16,247 nucleotides of DNA from Phycisphaerae bacterium (lineage in GTDB: Bacteria > Planctomycetota > Phycisphaerae > UBA1845 > Fen-1342), in assembly GCA_026984555.1 (NCBI GenBank), contig JALSRY010000228.1, forward strand, positions 1 to 16,247, given 5' to 3'. The notes below the pieces were generated by a model that was given only the letters and a program-made list of their open reading frames with translations, was not told the origin of the DNA and did no database searches. Numbering within the stretch: position 1 is the stretch's first letter; every line of letters begins with the position of its first letter. The translations under genes and the position numbers were made by a program. Below are positions 14,482 to 16,247 of the stretch, in pieces.

Positions 14482-15615
14482 TTACCGCGCTGCGTTGAAT
14501 GCCGCCACCGCCTCGATCATGCTCAGGAAGTTTTCCGGCGGGACGTAGTTCGGGATGCTGTTGCCCGATCCCGCCGCGTAACCGCCGTCGGCGGTGTGTT
14601 CGAGCACCGCCAGCGTTCGGGCGCGAATCGCCGCGGGCGTGCCCGTCGCGAGCAGGTGGACATCGATCCCGCCGAGCACGGCGATGCGATCGTGCCAGCG
14701 GTCGTAGAATTGTTCGACGGGCTCGATTCCGTCCTCGAAACTGTGTTTCGCGTCGATACCCACCTGTTCCACCAGATCGGGCATGATGCGTTCCGTCTGT
14801 CCGCACGTGTGCAGCAGAAAAGGCCGCCCCGCCGCGTGCGCCAGCTCCGCGAATCGGCGATACCACGGCAGGATGTGGCGCCGAAGCAGGCGGGGGGAGA
14901 TCAGCAGTCCGTGCTTGTGCCCCAGGTCGTCACCGAGCCACAACGCCTTGACCGCATCGAGCCGGCAGTACGCCTCGAACACGCCGAGAATCGTATCGCC
15001 TACGTGTTGGATGACAGCGGCGACAAGTTCAGGATCACGCACCGCGGCGAGCATCAGCCGTTGCATCCCCATCAGGTCCATCGCGAATTCGAGCACACCG
15101 CCGCAAAACCCGACAATCCCCATGCCATCGGGCAGGGCCGCGATGGCCGCCTCGACGGGACGGAAATCCACCCCGGGGCGGGTGGTGCCACCGCTTCTCG
15201 CGGCAGGCGGCGGACACGGCCCGCCACACGTGGGCCACGGATACTCCCGGAGATCCTCCAGGGAACCGATCGGGCCGTCGTGCTCATCGGCCCACGCGCG
15301 GGCGTCGTCCCCGCGGGTCAGCCCCGAGCCGTCCCGACCGGACAGCCGGCGAACCGTCCACGGAATCCGGGCGGAACATTTCACGACGTCGTAACCGAGG
15401 CGGTGGTGCAGCCGAATGTTCCGTCGAACCGATTCGACCCACGCATCGTCAGCGCGGCCCGCGACGGGGGACGCATCCAGCAGGGCGTTGACGACCTCGG
15501 GGTGAATCGCCAGCTCGATCAACGGAACGTGGTCGGGCCGTTCACGCCTGATGACGCGGAGAAACCGCCGGTAATCGGGGCGGGGTTGCGGCAGCCGTTC
15601 CACACGCGGGTGCAT
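14482..15615 (-). CDS. Uroporphyrinogen decarboxylase (URO-D) superfamily protein, methyltransferase-type
   Basis: 377 residues. Similarity runs from FLRVIRRERPDHVPLIELAIHPE (18-40) through LGDDLGHKHGLLISP (227-241), FLLHTCGQTERIMPDLVE (266-283), LGGIDVHLLATGTP (314-327) and GSGNSIPNYVPPENFLSMI (349-367), the pattern of the URO-D/MtaA-CmuA superfamily. Members include haem-pathway decarboxylases and zinc-dependent corrinoid methyltransferases; HTCG (269-272) resembles the zinc-binding His-x-Cys of the latter. The sequence lacks the arginine-rich N-terminus of true HemE, so it is not annotated hemE. Residues about 129-148 form a Pro/Gly/Cys-rich insert (TCGGPCPPP) after the usual YPWP. The ATG at 15615 has no Shine-Dalgarno but an extended -10 lies 7 bases upstream. 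The reaction is unknown; no corrinoid protein gene is adjacent in the window. Confidence 0.82.
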   Translation of the reverse strand: MHPRVERLPQPRPDYRRFLRVIRRERPDHVPLIELAIHPEVVNALLDASPVAGRADDAWVESVRRNIRLHHRLGYDVVKCSARIPWTVRRLSGRDGSGLTRGDDARAWADEHDGPIGSLEDLREYPWPTCGGPCPPPAARSGGTTRPGVDFRPVEAAIAALPDGMGIVGFCGGVLEFAMDLMGMQRLMLAAVRDPELVAAVIQHVGDTILGVFEAYCRLDAVKALWLGDDLGHKHGLLISPRLLRRHILPWYRRFAELAHAAGRPFLLHTCGQTERIMPDLVEQVGIDAKHSFEDGIEPVEQFYDRWHDRIAVLGGIDVHLLATGTPAAIRARTLAVLEHTADGGYAAGSGNSIPNYVPPENFLSMIEAVAAFNAAR

Positions 15616-15621
15616 GCGAGC

Positions 15622-15630
15622 AGTATATCA
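15622..15630 (-). promoter_or_regulatory. Extended -10 promoter element just upstream of the URO-D-like gene
   Basis: TGATATACT on the minus strand combines the TGn extension with TATACT (5 of 6). Its last base is 7 nucleotides from the ATG, so transcription would begin at or next to the start codon, giving a leaderless mRNA. No -35 match is present, which an extended -10 does not require. Confidence 0.4.
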
Positions 15631-15691
15631 TCCGGCGTGACGGTGGCCGGCGCGGTTCGCCGCGGAGACTTTCGCGACGAAAGGCCGCGGT

Positions 15692-15720
15692 TTGCGTCGG
15701 CCACCGGGCTGCGGGACAAT
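15692..15720 (+). promoter_or_regulatory. Weak promoter candidate for the HAD-family gene
   Basis: TTGCGT (15692-15697) and GACAAT (15715-15720) are 17 bp apart with 3 of 6 and 4 of 6 matches, about 90 bp upstream of the GTG start. Nothing else recognisable was seen in the divergent gap 15631-15809. Confidence 0.22.
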
Positions 15721-15809
15721 ACGGTCCTCAAGCCCCCGGGTTCGTTCGACCGGACGCGGGTGTGCCGAGCGTTACGCGCCGGCGGCGCGCAAACCGGAAA
15801 GGATGCTGC

Positions 15810-16247
15810 GTGATTGCGGCCTTGCCGTACGATTTGTTGGCGATCGACCTCGACCGGACGCTGCTGGACAACCAGCATCGCCTGCCCGAGCGCAACCGTG
15901 AGGCGTTGCACGCGGCACACGATGCGGGGTTGCGCGTCGTCGTGTGTACGGGGCGCAGCTTCACCGAGACGCGCCCGATTCTCGATGCGATCGGTCTCGA
16001 ACTCGACGCGGCGATTACCGTGGGCGGTGCGTTGCTGAGCGATGTTGCCAGCGGTCGCACGATCGAGAGCCGTCCGATCCCCGTCGAGACGGCTTTGGCC
16101 GCCGCCCGATGGTTGCGCGAACGCGGCTACACGGTCTTGTGGCTCTATGACGCGAGCGTGGCGGGTTTTGATGGATATCTCATCGACGCCGATCGACGCC
16201 ACGAAGCCGTGCAACGCTGGCTGGACATTACGCCGTGCCGGATGCGC
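15810..16247 (+). CDS. HAD-superfamily phosphatase, Cof-type (3' end beyond window)
   Basis: 146 residues are present and the frame is open at the right edge. YDLLAIDLDRTLLDNQHRLP (7-26) is HAD motif I (Asp13-x-Asp15-x-Thr17), followed by VVVCTGRSF, which holds motif II (Thr in CTGRS), and AAITVGGALLSD, the layout of the Cof/type IIB phosphatases that dephosphorylate sugar phosphates and phosphorylated cofactors. Arg16 replaces the usual Gly in DxDGT. The start is a GTG at 15810 with AAAGGA 6 bases upstream; no ATG in frame is suitably placed. Motifs III and IV would lie in the missing C-terminal part. It is divergent from the URO-D-like gene. Substrate cannot be predicted. Confidence 0.85.
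   Translation, partial: MIAALPYDLLAIDLDRTLLDNQHRLPERNREALHAAHDAGLRVVVCTGRSFTETRPILDAIGLELDAAITVGGALLSDVASGRTIESRPIPVETALAAARWLRERGYTVLWLYDASVAGFDGYLIDADRRHEAVQRWLDITPCRMR

Noticed and set aside
14443..15813. 456-codon plus-strand frame opposite the URO-D-like gene
   Set aside because: Antisense shadow with no motif; the minus-strand frame carries the URO-D family pattern.

Overview
The window is a GC-rich bacterial chromosome segment that reads as Planctomycetota, probably Phycisphaerae-like. Three things point that way. A secreted Kelch/Ig/HAF-type protein ends in a dockerin-like double repeat of the kind common in that phylum (GDLDGDGDVDLSDL ... DLDASGCVDLADL). ThuA-like, Gfo/Idh/MocA, GH172 (DUF2961) and URO-D-family sugar or C1-type accessory genes sit among housekeeping genes. 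Ffh carries a divergent G4 region (TKFDSDTRGG). The taxonomic call is inference; there is no rRNA or other phylogenetic marker besides Ffh. I see no mobile elements, CRISPR arrays, tRNAs or rRNAs.

Layout. Positions 1-3950 (minus): the 5' part of a GH172-type lipoprotein, phenylalanine 4-hydroxylase (phhA), and a large secreted Kelch-Ig-HAF-dockerin protein. Positions 4172-10534 (minus): one tightly packed run of seven genes that ends at a terminator-like hairpin (4172-4211). In transcription order these are LL-diaminopimelate aminotransferase (dapL), folK, a flavin-reductase-like FMN protein, a ThuA-like protein, a Gfo/Idh/MocA oxidoreductase, ffh, and a CBM9-like protein. dapL/folK and folK/flavin reductase overlap by a few bases, so translation is probably coupled. 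Positions 10467-10883: a 417-bp divergent intergenic region with promoter candidates for both sides and a structured leader before korA. Positions 10884-13777 (plus): korA-korB, a two-subunit 2-oxoglutarate:ferredoxin oxidoreductase with the gamma domain fused to alpha. A strong hairpin with T-runs on both sides (13817-13863) separates korB from convergent thioredoxin (minus). A URO-D-family protein (minus) follows, and a truncated HAD-family phosphatase (plus) runs off the right edge.

How the genes work together. The korAB pair links 2-oxoglutarate/succinyl-CoA to ferredoxin. dapL feeds lysine and peptidoglycan diaminopimelate, folK feeds folate, and ffh serves membrane-protein targeting. 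The GH172, Kelch/dockerin, CBM9-like, ThuA and Gfo/Idh genes fit a polysaccharide-degrading lifestyle.

I did not find an obvious new multi-gene system. The most interesting signals are regulatory: a leader before korA with a terminator-like hairpin, a second hairpin and a possible alternative pairing between them; two genes (ffh and the URO-D homologue) with no Shine-Dalgarno but a -10-like hexamer placed so that mRNAs could be (nearly) leaderless; and a perfect 14-bp palindrome in the spacer of a candidate promoter for the GH172 gene.
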